Origin: Deltaproteobacteria bacterium
GTDB lineage: Bacteria > Desulfobacterota > Syntrophobacteria > Syntrophobacterales > Syntrophobacteraceae
Assembly: GCA_021813685.1 (NCBI GenBank)
Contig: JAKAJS010000102.1
Location: 26,734-77,281 of the forward strand
Reading direction: 5' to 3'
Length of the DNA: 50,548 nt
Part shown: piece by piece, positions 40,906 to 49,920 of the stretch
How positions within the stretch are numbered: the first letter of the stretch is position 1
How the letters are laid out: each line of letters starts with the position of its first letter
The notes under the pieces: model-generated
The model's input: the letters and a program-made list of their open reading frames with translations, nothing else
The model's database searches: none
What the model was told of the DNA's origin: nothing
Position numbers and translations under genes: made by a program

Positions 40906-41910
40906 TCAGCACCTGAGCCCCAGGCCTTCGAAATAGGTTCGTACCTCTTTTGCGAGAAGCCGTATGCGAGGATGGGCCTGGGCCGAGTCTCGAAGTCTGA
41001 TGAAATGTTTCCAGCCGCTCCACCTGCCGCTCGCAAAGAGCTCGCTTTTTAAAAGATTTGGCAGAATATCCCGTGCGATCTCGGGCCGCAAGCCGCGCGC
41101 CAGGTCCTCGCCGTACCACTCAAAGAGCAGTTCTGCGCGCTCGAGCCATTTGGAGGCAAGCGGGTCCTGCGGCGCAAGCTCGCCTGTTGCGTCGTCATAG
41201 GCCCCGTTCAACTCCTCGGGCAGGATGAGCACCATCCCTTTGTTTCCGTAGTTTACGTACCGGGTGCTTTCCTGGGTAAAAGAAAAGACGCGGTGCCGCA
41301 CCACCTCGTGCGTTATACCGCGATCGCAGACAAACCTGAAGACAAAGACGGGAAGATCCAAAGAGGGGCTGGTTTTAAGCAGCTCCAGCTGCTCGTCTTC
41401 GCTGACGAGCGAGATCCGGAACGACGCTTCCCGGGGCTCCCGCCCCGAAGCCTCGGGGAAAATGGCCGGAAAGAAACGCCCAAGGCCCTGGAGTAAAAAA
41501 TCGTGCATCTCGGCGCGCTCTTTCAGATGGTCGAGCGTTTCGACCCACGCGCGGAAATTTCCAGCCAGTAAAAAGCCGTTTCCGGAATCGAGCGGATAGA
41601 GACGGTGGAACCCGAGCCTTTCGCGCAGCGCTTCGAGCATCACATCCAGGGAGATCGAGGCGGATTGCGCACTCTGCGGCGTAGCGGGGTCTTTTTCCAC
41701 CCGCAACACGATGTTACTGTGTTCGAGCACCGAGAGGTGGCCGTGCGATTTGAGCATGAGCACGAATTTTTTGGCCGAATCCCCGGTTATCTTGTCCTCG
41801 GACTTATAGGCCGTCCTGCCGCACAACTCGACAAGACGCAAAGCGCGGCCTTCCTCGGAAGGCGCCAGACCACAGGCGGTGACAGAGCTTTTGACAAACC
41901 GGACAGACAT
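40906..41910 (-). CDS. thyX: Flavin-dependent thymidylate synthase ThyX
   Basis: A 334-residue ThyX. The signature RHRx7S is present as RHRVFSFTQESTRY, with FTQ in place of the more common SxNE pattern. Supporting motifs: HLSVLEHSNIVLRV near residue 58, RFVCDRGITHEVVRHR, and ARDILPNLLKSELFASGRWSGWKHFIRLR in the C-terminal third. It makes dTMP from dUMP using methylene-THF and FADH2. It is longer than minimal ThyX proteins of about 220-250 residues, the extra part lying in the middle (residues 85-170). Followed by dut and tmk. Confidence 0.9.
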   Translation of the reverse strand: MSVRFVKSSVTACGLAPSEEGRALRLVELCGRTAYKSEDKITGDSAKKFVLMLKSHGHLSVLEHSNIVLRVEKDPATPQSAQSASISLDVMLEALRERLGFHRLYPLDSGNGFLLAGNFRAWVETLDHLKERAEMHDFLLQGLGRFFPAIFPEASGREPREASFRISLVSEDEQLELLKTSPSLDLPVFVFRFVCDRGITHEVVRHRVFSFTQESTRYVNYGNKGMVLILPEELNGAYDDATGELAPQDPLASKWLERAELLFEWYGEDLARGLRPEIARDILPNLLKSELFASGRWSGWKHFIRLRDSAQAHPRIRLLAKEVRTYFEGLGLRC

Positions 41911-41929
41911 TGCCCCCCCTTTCCCTTGC

Positions 41930-43156
41930 TCAGTCCATGTGTTCGATGATCGCCCGGCCGAACCGGGAGCATCCGACTTCCTTGGCCCCCTGCATCTGGC
42001 GGGCGAGATCGTAGGTTACTATCCCCTCCCCTATGGTACGCTCCATGGCCTGCTGAATGAGGGTTGCCGCCTCCGCCCAGCCAAGGTGATCGAGCATCAT
42101 CACGCCGGAGAGAATGAGCGAGCCCGGGTTGATCTTATCGAGACCGGCGTATTTGGGGGCCGTTCCGTGGGTGGCCTCGAAGACCGCGGCCTCATCGCCC
42201 ACGTTTGCCCCGGGCGCCATTCCCAACCCGCCCACCTGCGCTGCGAGCGCATCGGAGAGGTAGTCGCCGTTCAAATTGGGCGTAGCGATCACGCTGTATT
42301 CTTCCGGACGGAGCAGCACCTGTTGAAACATCGAGTCGGCGATGCGCTCCTTTATCACCACTTTACCTTCCGGGCTTTTTCCTTCCTGCAGATCGGATTC
42401 GGCAACGGTGCGGTCTGCAAACTCGTCCCGCGCCAGTTCAAATCCCCATTTGCGAAAGGCCCCTTCGGTATATTTCATGATGTTTCCCTTGTGGACCAGG
42501 GTGACGGAGGGAAGGCCGCGCTGGAGCGCATAGGCGATGGCCTGACGCACGAGTCTTTTGGTCCCCGTGGGGCTCATCGGCTTTATCCCGACGCCCGCTC
42601 TTTCGGGCAATGTGACGTTAAAATTGTCATACAGAAAATGGGCGAGCTTTTCGGCTTCCAAAGACCCCGATTCCCACTCGATCCCCGCGTAGACATCCTC
42701 GGTATTTTCCCGAAACACGACCATGTCCACTCTTTCGGGATGACGAACCGGCGAGGGAATGCCCGGGAAATAGCGTACCGGTCGGATGCAGGCATAGAGG
42801 TCCAGAACACGCCGCAGCGTGACATTGAGGCTCCTCATGCCGGTCCCCACCGGTGTCGTGAGAGGCCCCTTTATGGCGACCACGCACTTTCTGATCATGT
42901 CGATGGTCTTCATAGGCAGAGGGTGCCCCGTTTCCTCAACGGCTTTCTCACCGGCAAGAAGCTCGCCCCAGTGGATCTTCCTGCTTCCCCCGTAAGCCTT
43001 GAGGATCGCCGCATCCAACACCGGCCGGGTCGCCGCCCAGATGTCCGGCCCCGTGCCGTCGCCCTCGATGAATCCTATATTGGGATTGGGGGGAACGTTC
43101 ATCGCCCCCTGCGCGTCCAGAGTAATCCATTCGCCGCCCCATCCGGTTTGTTCCAT
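41930..43156 (-). CDS. icd: Isocitrate dehydrogenase
   Basis: A 408-residue dehydrogenase of the decarboxylating family: [14 protein letters not shown], the substrate loop [50 protein letters not shown], and [20 protein letters not shown] with [10 protein letters not shown] and [16 protein letters not shown]. It oxidises isocitrate to 2-oxoglutarate. The length and the phospho-loop serine region match the NADP-type enzyme of the E. coli class; cofactor choice is not certain. AAAGGAAG precedes the start, 12 bases after prmA. Confidence 0.92.
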   Translation of the reverse strand: MEQTGWGGEWITLDAQGAMNVPPNPNIGFIEGDGTGPDIWAATRPVLDAAILKAYGGSRKIHWGELLAGEKAVEETGHPLPMKTIDMIRKCVVAIKGPLTTPVGTGMRSLNVTLRRVLDLYACIRPVRYFPGIPSPVRHPERVDMVVFRENTEDVYAGIEWESGSLEAEKLAHFLYDNFNVTLPERAGVGIKPMSPTGTKRLVRQAIAYALQRGLPSVTLVHKGNIMKYTEGAFRKWGFELARDEFADRTVAESDLQEGKSPEGKVVIKERIADSMFQQVLLRPEEYSVIATPNLNGDYLSDALAAQVGGLGMAPGANVGDEAAVFEATHGTAPKYAGLDKINPGSLILSGVMMLDHLGWAEAATLIQQAMERTIGEGIVTYDLARQMQGAKEVGCSRFGRAIIEHMD

Positions 43157-43168
43157 GCCCGCTTCCTT

Positions 43169-44029
43169 TCACTTCGTAAAAGACAAAAGCACCCATTCTC
43201 CCGCAGCATTTCGCCCGGCGGGCGCAAGTCCCAATCGCACGTATTCCGAAAGAACCCCGTCGGCCTGTTCGGCAAGGATCCCGCTCAGTGCAAGCTTTCC
43301 TCCTGCCCGCACCCGGGAGGCGATCGCTTTGGCCATCCGGATAAGAGGCCCCGATTCGATATTGGAAATCACTGCGTCGAACTGGCCTCCCTGCTCCTCG
43401 GGCTGTGCGCACAAGAGGCGAATCCTTCCCGAAAGCCCGTTTAGCAGGACGTTTTCTTTTGCCGTCTCAACAGCCTCCGGGTCGTTATCGAGGCCGACAA
43501 TTTCGGTGAACCCCAACAGCGCCCCGCCAATGGCAAGAATTCCCGAACCCGTGCCGACATCCAAAAGCGAAGCCGGGGGCGAACTGCCCTTCCAGGGCAA
43601 GCTCTCGAGCCACTCGAGGCACAACCGTGTGGTCTCATGGTGCCCGGTCCCAAAGGCGCGCCCGGGATCGATTCGAATGATCAGCCGCCCCGAGTCGCGC
43701 GGCTCGGGTTCCCAGGTCGGGGTGACAAGGAATCGATGCCCCACCTGCAACGGCTTGAAATGCTCCTTCCACTTCCTGGACCAGTCCTCGTCGGGAACCC
43801 CGGAAAAGGAAATCTTTCTTGGCGCCTCGCCCGGCTGCGCCTCCACCGCTTCCACGATCCGAAGCAAACGCTCCCGATCCTCCGCAAAACGGTCCTCCCT
43901 CAGGTAGACGCGCAGCCCCCCCGGGACGAATTCCACACTCACCCCGAAGGCCTCGCAAAGCTCGGAGGCAAGTACGTCTGCCGCCTCCTCCGCGCAGCTG
44001 ATGTCTATACATGTCCAATTTGCACTCAC
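43169..44029 (-). CDS. prmA: Ribosomal protein L11 methyltransferase
   Basis: A 286-residue PrmA. The N-terminal substrate domain ends with DEDWSRKWKEHFKPLQVGHR. The SAM domain contains RIDPGRAFGTGHHETTRLCL, motif I LLDVGTGSGIL, IVGLDNDPEAVETAKENV and FDAVISNIESGPLI. It methylates L11 using SAM. It has an ordinary length and comes first in a close-packed run with icd. An 83-base gap with heptamer repeats separates it from ridA. Confidence 0.9.
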   Translation of the reverse strand: MSANWTCIDISCAEEAADVLASELCEAFGVSVEFVPGGLRVYLREDRFAEDRERLLRIVEAVEAQPGEAPRKISFSGVPDEDWSRKWKEHFKPLQVGHRFLVTPTWEPEPRDSGRLIIRIDPGRAFGTGHHETTRLCLEWLESLPWKGSSPPASLLDVGTGSGILAIGGALLGFTEIVGLDNDPEAVETAKENVLLNGLSGRIRLLCAQPEEQGGQFDAVISNIESGPLIRMAKAIASRVRAGGKLALSGILAEQADGVLSEYVRLGLAPAGRNAAGEWVLLSFTK

Positions 44030-44084
44030 TGCATAACCCCGCTATCCGAATGTGAACAGCGGGGGTGCGGAGAGGCTCCGACCA

Positions 44085-44115
44085 CAGTTCACTGTCCACT
44101 GCTCACTGTTCACTA
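44085..44115. repeat. Heptamer repeat TTCACTG x4
   Basis: After a leading CAG come four successive seven-base units: TTCACTG, TCCACTG, CTCACTG, TTCACTA (44088-44115). The last overlaps the ridA stop codon. The same heptamer, inverted, occurs four times at 47382-47409 and again near 47433-47446. Confidence 0.6.
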
Positions 44116-44496
44116 CCCCAAAACCGCCACGCACTTCACCTCCACCAGGACGCCCCGGGGCAGGCCTTTTACCTCCACTACGGCCCTCGCGGGCTTGTGC
44201 GCTGAGAAAAACTCTTCGTAGACCTTGTTAAACGCCGCGAATTCATTAATATCGGTCACAAAAACATCTACCGCAACTACTTTCTCAAGACCCGCGCCGG
44301 AGGCGACAAGAACCTGCTTCACATTTTCCAGCGCCTGCCGCGCCTGAGCGACAAATCCTCCGCTCACGATTTCCCCGCTCAGCGGATCGATCGGAATCTG
44401 GCCGCTCACGAAAACGAACCCATTTGCCCGAATCGCCTGTGAATACGGGCCGATAGCGGCCGGGGCCTTCTCTGTTCGTATGGTCTCCACACTCAT
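44113..44496 (-). CDS. ridA: RidA-family enamine/imine deaminase
   Basis: A 127-residue YjgF/YER057c/UK114 protein: IGPYSQAI near the N-terminus, FVFVSGQIPIDPLSGEIVSG, ALENVKQVLVASGAGLEKVV and PARAVVEVKGLPRGVLVEVK with the conserved Arg and Glu. It hydrolyses reactive 2-aminoacrylate-type intermediates. A typical length and a clean GGGGGA-like ribosome binding site upstream. It is probably the first gene of the minus-strand run but could be transcribed separately. Confidence 0.92.
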   Translation of the reverse strand: MSVETIRTEKAPAAIGPYSQAIRANGFVFVSGQIPIDPLSGEIVSGGFVAQARQALENVKQVLVASGAGLEKVVAVDVFVTDINEFAAFNKVYEEFFSAHKPARAVVEVKGLPRGVLVEVKCVAVLG

Positions 44497-44671
44497 TTTT
44501 CGTCCCCCTTCTGATGGCGTGAAAAGTGTCAGGCCGGTAACTTAAAGTAATGACATCGATTGTTCAAATCCATTTTTCACCTTATTATGGAGAGGGTCAT
44601 GGTTTATCATTCATGTTGGTCCCGCCGGCGCGGGTCCGATTTGCTCAGCAAATAATACACGGGGGGAATTG

Positions 44672-45937
44672 ATGAAACTACTCGGCGCCAAAAAGAAGTT
44701 CCTGGGATTACTTGTCTGCGTCTTGCTCGCCACGAGCGGGGCGGTGGGGGGCGTCATGCTCGACCGGACGGTCTTTGCGCAAATCTCGGGTCAGCAGGTC
44801 TCACGCCACGAACTCGATTACAACCTCATCAACCAGGCGTGGAGAATCATCGATGAAAAATACGTGGATAGAAAAGCCGTTCAGTCCACCAAGCTCACCT
44901 ACGGGGCGATCAGCGGGATGGTGAACGCCCTGGGAGATACCGGGCACAGCACGTTTCTCAACCCCCAGATGGTCAAAATCGAGTCCCATTACCTCGAGGG
45001 CAACTTCAGCGGCATCGGCGCCCAGATCCAGATCAAAGACGGCCATGTCGTAATACTGGCCCCGCTCGACGGCTCTCCGGCACAACACGCAGGTCTTAAA
45101 ACCGGAGACATCATTATGAAAGTGGACGGAAAGGACATCACGGGGCTGCCGCTCGAGCAGGTCGTCTCGCGCATTGCGGGTAAAGCCGGCACTTCTGTCG
45201 TATTGACCATCCTCACCCCCAAAACAAGCCGCACGCGGGACGTAACGATCGTACGAGCCAAGATTACGGTTCAAAATGTGCGATGGGCGTGGATACCGGG
45301 AACCAGAATCGCCGATCTTCGCATTGCGGGCTTTAGCGAGGGGGTCACAAAGGATGTCCGAAAAGCCTTGAGGCAGATCGAAAAGGGCGGGGCGACAGGA
45401 CTGATCCTCGACATGCGCGACAACCCCGGAGGCGTATTCACCGAGGCGATCGCCACTGCCAGCCAGTTTCTGAGCAGCGGCACCGTAGTGCTTCAAAAGA
45501 ACAGCAAGGGCGATATCAAACAGATCCCCGTCCAACCGGGTGGCATTGCCACAACCATCCCCATGGTCGTACTCATCAACCAGGGAACCGCCAGCGGATC
45601 CGAAATTGTCGCCGGGGCACTAAAAGACGCCAACCGGGCCACACTGGTGGGGGAAAAAACCTTCGGCACCGGCACCGTGCTCCAGGAATTCCGCCTCTCC
45701 GACGGCTCGGCCGTGCTGATCGCCATCGCCGAATGGCTCACCCCCGCCGGCCACGTCATTTGGCACAAAGGGATCCAACCCGATGTGAAAGTGAGCCTGC
45801 CGGCCGATGTCACTCCCCTTTACCCGGAAAAAGAAAAAGGCATGTCCCCGGCTCAATTCCAGGTGAGAAAAGACACTCAGCTGTTAAAGGCCGTGGAACT
45901 GCTGGAGCACAAAAGCGCCGTGCCCAGTGGAAAGTAA
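44672..45937 (+). CDS. S41-family C-terminal processing protease-like protein
   Basis: A 421-residue protein with an N-terminal membrane or signal segment (FLGLLVCVLLATSGAVGGVM), a helical region, a PDZ domain (about 110-200: FSGIGAQIQIKDGHVVILAP, HAGLKTGDIIMKVDG) and the S41 core (about 210-375: GLILDMRDNPGGVFTEAI, GTASGSEIVAGAL). Ser308 is at the nucleophile position. The catalytic lysine that normally sits in the FGKG motif 25 residues later is Thr333 (TFGTGTV), while a lysine lies four residues earlier (Lys329). Activity may therefore be altered. It acts in the periplasm or at the membrane. ATG at 44672 with GGGGGG upstream is preferred to the adjoining TTG. Confidence 0.85.
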   Translation: MKLLGAKKKFLGLLVCVLLATSGAVGGVMLDRTVFAQISGQQVSRHELDYNLINQAWRIIDEKYVDRKAVQSTKLTYGAISGMVNALGDTGHSTFLNPQMVKIESHYLEGNFSGIGAQIQIKDGHVVILAPLDGSPAQHAGLKTGDIIMKVDGKDITGLPLEQVVSRIAGKAGTSVVLTILTPKTSRTRDVTIVRAKITVQNVRWAWIPGTRIADLRIAGFSEGVTKDVRKALRQIEKGGATGLILDMRDNPGGVFTEAIATASQFLSSGTVVLQKNSKGDIKQIPVQPGGIATTIPMVVLINQGTASGSEIVAGALKDANRATLVGEKTFGTGTVLQEFRLSDGSAVLIAIAEWLTPAGHVIWHKGIQPDVKVSLPADVTPLYPEKEKGMSPAQFQVRKDTQLLKAVELLEHKSAVPSGK

Positions 45938-45948
45938 ACGGTGAGAGC

Positions 45949-45975
45949 AAGGTGGCGGCGCGCCGCCGCCACCTT
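45949..45975 (+). repeat. Perfect 12-bp hairpin behind protease gene
   Basis: AAGGTGGCGGCG (45949-45960), loop CGC, CGCCGCCACCTT (45964-45975). Ten bases before a separate strong terminator; the pair makes a tandem stop structure. Confidence 0.7.
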
Positions 45976-45984
45976 GCCACCCCC

Positions 45985-46015
45985 GGGGAGTCTAGTCGGT
46001 TAGACTCCCCTTTTT
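45985..46015 (+). terminator. Strong intrinsic terminator
   Basis: GGGGAGTCTA (45985-45994), loop GTCGGT, TAGACTCCCC (46001-46010), TTTTT (46011-46015). Ten perfect pairs. It ends the protease transcript and protects the convergent glycosyltransferase gene. Confidence 0.92.
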
Positions 46016-46171
46016 GTGCTCTCGAACCCGAAGAGCGGTAACGTCTCGATCCGCAGAGGAAAGCGGCGGGTCTAAAGATCTGGACTCGCAAACGGCACCT
46101 TTGTCTAAAAGCCTGGACCGCATCCGGAGATTTGGACGGAAAAAGGAAAGGCCAACTGAGCCTGCCCAGCC

Positions 46172-47362
46172 TCAAGTCAACGGTATTGCCCACCCCCGGG
46201 AGATGCGCCGAAAAGCGTCGTTTTCCGCCTCCCTCGCAGCGCATTCGGCGAGAAAGGAAAAAAGATCGTGGGCGCACCTCTCCCACCGGAAGGCTCCTGC
46301 GCCGCGAAAGGCCAGAGCGGAGTACTCTTTGCGCCTGGTGCGGCTGCGTATCAGCTCGCGCATCGCCCCAATCATCTGCTCACTCGACTCGGGCTCGAAG
46401 GATAGGCCGGCTTTTCCGAGCATTTCGACCAATGCCCCCCGGGCGGAGCAGACGATGGGAAGCCCGGAGGCCATTGCCTCCAGGAGAACATGGGGCATGT
46501 TTTCGCAGCCCGAGCCGCAGACGAAAAGCTCTGCGTGCCTGTAGACAGAGGAAAGCATGGAGTGGCGGAGCTCTCCCAGGCAGCGGATGAACATTCCCCC
46601 GGGGTCCGCCTTGCCCATTGCCCGCTTGAGTCGCTTCCTGGCAGGCCGGTACGCGGGGCCGACTATATCGAGCGTCACGGGAAGCCCCTCCCTTCGAAGA
46701 CGCGCCACCGCCTCGACAACTCTCCACTGGTACTCGCAGGCCGTTACGGTCGAGACATGGAGGATGCGGAAAGGAGCGGCATTGGAACAATTCTCGATCC
46801 TTCTTTGCGGGCGGGGCTCGGCAAAAAAATCCCCGTCGACTCCATACGGGATTACGGCATGCGGGGTGTTGGATGCTATTTGCAGCCCGACCGTTCGGGC
46901 CTCGTAGCCACTGGGGTAGATCATCCCGCTTGCCGCCTTGAGCGTACGTTGCCGGTACCAGCGAACCAGGATTGGCGAAAGGCGCCCGAGGGATACCCCG
47001 AGGCGGCGGATGTTGGCCCAGTGGAAGGGGGGGAAACTGTGAGACATGGCGACAAAAGGCCTGAAGGCGCCGCCGTAGGAGGCGCCCGGGCAAAGCAGGA
47101 GGTCGCACCCCTCATGTTGCGCCCGCTTGCCCAGAGTTACGCTCTGCCACAGCCGCCTTGCGGGAAAGGAACGGTCGAGCTGCGGCTCGTAGACCTTTTC
47201 GAGCCAGGGCCGATCGGGAATTCTTTGCAGACTGTTTGCGCCCCCCCAGAAGAAAACGCTGCGGATGCCATGATGCAGGGGCTCGACAACCCGCAGGACT
47301 TCCATGACATAGGCGAGACCTCCCCCCACGTTGGCGTCGGATCCGTCGATGCCGATTCGCAT
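46172..47362 (-). CDS. Glycosyltransferase, GT4-like
   Basis: A 396-residue GT-B glycosyltransferase. The N-terminus MRIGIDGSDANVGGGLAYVM resembles nucleotide-sugar glycosyltransferases with a Gly-rich acceptor loop. The C-terminal half contains FRILHVSTVTACEYQWRVVE, LGELRHSMLSSVYRHAELFV and the GT4 E-x7-E region CENMPHVLLEAMASGLPIVC. It probably adds a sugar to an envelope or exopolysaccharide acceptor; donor and acceptor unknown. It is a single gene with no other polysaccharide genes nearby, convergent with the protease and divergent from the hybrid kinase. Confidence 0.85.
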   Translation of the reverse strand: MRIGIDGSDANVGGGLAYVMEVLRVVEPLHHGIRSVFFWGGANSLQRIPDRPWLEKVYEPQLDRSFPARRLWQSVTLGKRAQHEGCDLLLCPGASYGGAFRPFVAMSHSFPPFHWANIRRLGVSLGRLSPILVRWYRQRTLKAASGMIYPSGYEARTVGLQIASNTPHAVIPYGVDGDFFAEPRPQRRIENCSNAAPFRILHVSTVTACEYQWRVVEAVARLRREGLPVTLDIVGPAYRPARKRLKRAMGKADPGGMFIRCLGELRHSMLSSVYRHAELFVCGSGCENMPHVLLEAMASGLPIVCSARGALVEMLGKAGLSFEPESSEQMIGAMRELIRSRTRRKEYSALAFRGAGAFRWERCAHDLFSFLAECAAREAENDAFRRISRGWAIPLT

Positions 47363-47715
47363 AGTCAGCCATCCACTCTGTCAGTGAACAGTGATCAGTG
47401 ATCGGTGAACAGGGAAGAAATGGCCGCCTATGTTCACTTTTCACTGTGAACTTGCCAGGGGGAGCCTTTTCGCCTGAAGACCCGCGTCAACGGGGAACCT
47501 CTCCACGGGGTGGAAAAAGCAAATAGCGTGCAAAGTGTCCCAAATCAATGAAAGGTTCCCGGTGCGTGCATTTCTTCCCGCTTCTTTTCAGAGCAGAATA
47601 ATTACCATTCTCCGCTTTTGACCGTCTCCTGTGGTTTATTATTTCGGTCCGGATAGCTCTTCAGGCTCCGAAGGTGAGGGCTACAAAGCATCTGGCAGTG
47701 GATGGGGAGCGCACG
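47363..47715. other. Divergent intergenic region with heptamer repeats
   Basis: About 350 bases between divergent genes. The left third holds the heptamer repeats. The rest shows no gene; promoters for both sides are expected but none stands out. Confidence 0.5.
47382..47409. repeat. Heptamer repeat CAGTGAA x4
   Basis: Four contiguous units: CAGTGAA, CAGTGAT, CAGTGAT, CGGTGAA. The unit is the inverse complement of the repeat at 44088-44115. Two further direct-orientation units (TTCACTT, TTCACTG) and a TGAAC end follow at about 47433-47451. Confidence 0.6.
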
Positions 47716-49854
47716 ATGAATACTTGTCCAGCGTACAAGGTGCTTGTTGTCGATGATGACAGGCAGCTCGTGGAGTCGATAGCCGAATACCTGGTGGAGC
47801 AAAACCTTGATGTTTGCAAGGCGTATGGCGGAAAAGGGGCGCTGGCACAAATCAGCGAATACCAGCCCGATATAGTCATTTCGGACATCAGAATGCCCGA
47901 TATCGACGGCTGGGAGCTATTTAAAAGAACAGCACCCCTGCGTACTCAAATGGTCTTCATTTTCATGACCGGATACGGGAACATCCCCGACGCGGCAGAT
48001 TCGATCCGGAGGGGAGTCTTCGATTACCTCGAAAAGCCGTTTTCCTCGCACAAGCTCAAGTGTGTCGTCAATTCGGCCATAGACTTTCTGGATACGCTCG
48101 CAGAGAACAGATACCTAAAAGGCAGGCTCAATCAGCTACAGTACTCCCAGGTCGACCTCTTCCTCAAACGGGCGGATATGCTGACCGATTTCATGTCCAG
48201 TCTCAAAGAGGAGAACTCGATCGAAGAGGTGCTTAAAAAACTGCTGCGAGCCTGCCTGGAGACCACCGGCAGCAGTAAGGGATCGATCTTCCGTTACCGG
48301 TCGCGGGAAACGAGCCTCGAGTTGGTAATGATCGACTGGCTGGAGAAAAGCGGTGACCAGGGCGCCCACGGCCGGCTCCCGGCCGATAGACCCGGCGGGC
48401 AGGCAAAGAAAGCCTTTACGCCGGCACCCCGCAACGGCTCCCGCGCCGGGCACGGACGCAAATCATCCCTTACGGTCCCGGTAGAGGATGCCCAGACGGC
48501 CTGGGGGATCTTGTACCTGCACGGCAAAACGGACGGAGGCGAGTACAATTCGGAAGACTTTATAAACGTCTCCTCTCTCATGAGGAAAGCAGTGGAGAAT
48601 CTCAACCGAATCGAGTACGTGGGGCAGCACTCGATTTTCAGCAATGACAGGGAAAAGCTGCAAAAGGAACACAGGCGGCTCCAGATCCACAAAACCACGC
48701 TAGAGAGATCCTCACCTGTCATTTCGGTGTTTATCGACAATGACTTGTCCATATTGCACATGTGCGACAAGTACATCGAAATATTTGGTGCACATGATGG
48801 GGCATTATCGTCATCATTCACGGATCATCCCTTCTGGAAGAACACAGAAGAAGGAACACATGAAAAGATACGCAAGGCGATATCTTCTTGTGACGCTATA
48901 AGTATAGATGATTTAATTTCACTAGAAACCATTAATGGGGAACGGTCATTTAAAATAAAACTTATTCCAGTACCTTCGCATATGCATACATTTAATACAT
49001 ATACGTTTATGCTTTTATTTGAAGATATAACAGACCAGGAAAAGATTACCAAACGAATCGCGCTTCTGGAAAATCTGGCAATTATGGGCAAATTTGTCGC
49101 GAATATCGCTCACGATCTAAATAATCCACTCGATGGAATAAACAGATTGATACGCATTCTTGAAATTAATATAGGAAGTGCGGCTCGTGTAGAACATGAT
49201 ATATTCGATATGATTTATTCCGCCATACGTCGAATGGGCAATACCGTGCGTTCTTTTTTGGAATGTACGCGGGATGCCATGCTAAAGACCACTTCCAGCC
49301 CCCTTCGGACCCTGGTAGAGGAGGCTTTGTATATCATGGCGCCCACCCTGAAGGACAAGAACATATCGGTGATCAAGAACTACAACACCAAAAACGCCAC
49401 CCTGGAAATTCCGACGAGTTTCTACCACGTTTTCATCAACATTATCAAGAATGCCTACGATGCCATGGAGCAAGGCGGCCAGCTGCAGGTGCGGGTGAGC
49501 GATGCGCGCGGGGACAATTCGGTACTGGCCACCTTCTCCGACTCCGGTAAGGGAATCCCCGAAGCCATCATGGAGGATGTGACCAAGCCCTTTTTCACGA
49601 CCAAAGAAGACGGCACGGGACTGGGGCTGCCTCTTTGCAAGAAGATCACCAACGGTTTCGGAGGAGACATCGTGTTGAGAAACCGCAGGAGCGGGGGGTG
49701 CGAAGTGAGCGTGATTATCCCGGTTGCCCGTTCCGGGGGCATGGCTCTGGGTACCCCGGAAACAAGGGCCGAAGGGAAATCCGCCCCAAACGGCCTCGCA
49801 CCCGAATGCGCAGCCAAGACGGCCGGGGCCGATTGCCAGAGAATAGGAGAATAG
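47716..49854 (+). CDS. Response regulator/GAF/PAS/histidine kinase hybrid
   Basis: A 712-residue cytoplasmic protein. Receiver (1-125) with DDD near residue 12, phospho-acceptor Asp57 (IVISDIRMPD) and the Lys of EKPFSSHKL. GAF-like region about 165-300, PAS-like region about 325-440 (VISVFIDNDLSILHMCDKYI), HisKA with His466 in NIAHDLNNPLDGINRL, and HATPase about 560-685 with NIIKNAYDAME, DSGKGIPEAIMEDV and GTGLGLPLCKKI. ATG at 47716 with GGGGAG upstream. The N-terminal receiver with C-terminal kinase makes it a relay component that may be phosphorylated by another kinase. Bases 48720-49260 are markedly AT-rich compared with both sides. Confidence 0.9.
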   Translation: MNTCPAYKVLVVDDDRQLVESIAEYLVEQNLDVCKAYGGKGALAQISEYQPDIVISDIRMPDIDGWELFKRTAPLRTQMVFIFMTGYGNIPDAADSIRRGVFDYLEKPFSSHKLKCVVNSAIDFLDTLAENRYLKGRLNQLQYSQVDLFLKRADMLTDFMSSLKEENSIEEVLKKLLRACLETTGSSKGSIFRYRSRETSLELVMIDWLEKSGDQGAHGRLPADRPGGQAKKAFTPAPRNGSRAGHGRKSSLTVPVEDAQTAWGILYLHGKTDGGEYNSEDFINVSSLMRKAVENLNRIEYVGQHSIFSNDREKLQKEHRRLQIHKTTLERSSPVISVFIDNDLSILHMCDKYIEIFGAHDGALSSSFTDHPFWKNTEEGTHEKIRKAISSCDAISIDDLISLETINGERSFKIKLIPVPSHMHTFNTYTFMLLFEDITDQEKITKRIALLENLAIMGKFVANIAHDLNNPLDGINRLIRILEINIGSAARVEHDIFDMIYSAIRRMGNTVRSFLECTRDAMLKTTSSPLRTLVEEALYIMAPTLKDKNISVIKNYNTKNATLEIPTSFYHVFINIIKNAYDAMEQGGQLQVRVSDARGDNSVLATFSDSGKGIPEAIMEDVTKPFFTTKEDGTGLGLPLCKKITNGFGGDIVLRNRRSGGCEVSVIIPVARSGGMALGTPETRAEGKSAPNGLAPECAAKTAGADCQRIGE

Positions 49855-49856
49855 GG

Positions 49857-49883
49857 CCCATAAGACTTATAGGACCTATATAG
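49857..49883 (+). repeat. Imperfect nine-base tandem repeat
   Basis: CCCATAAGA, CTTATAGGA, CCTATATAG: three units of a degenerate CYTATARGA-type nonamer directly behind the hybrid kinase stop. Typical low-complexity intergenic motif. Confidence 0.45.
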
Positions 49884-49920
49884 TGCGCAGCCCCGGCGAA
49901 GCGCCGCCGGAAGCGCCCCA

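Noticed and set aside
41879..43444. 521-residue open frame antisense to icd and prmA
   Set aside because: Long only because high-GC coding strands leave few stops on the opposite strand; no recognisable domain, and it crosses two real genes.
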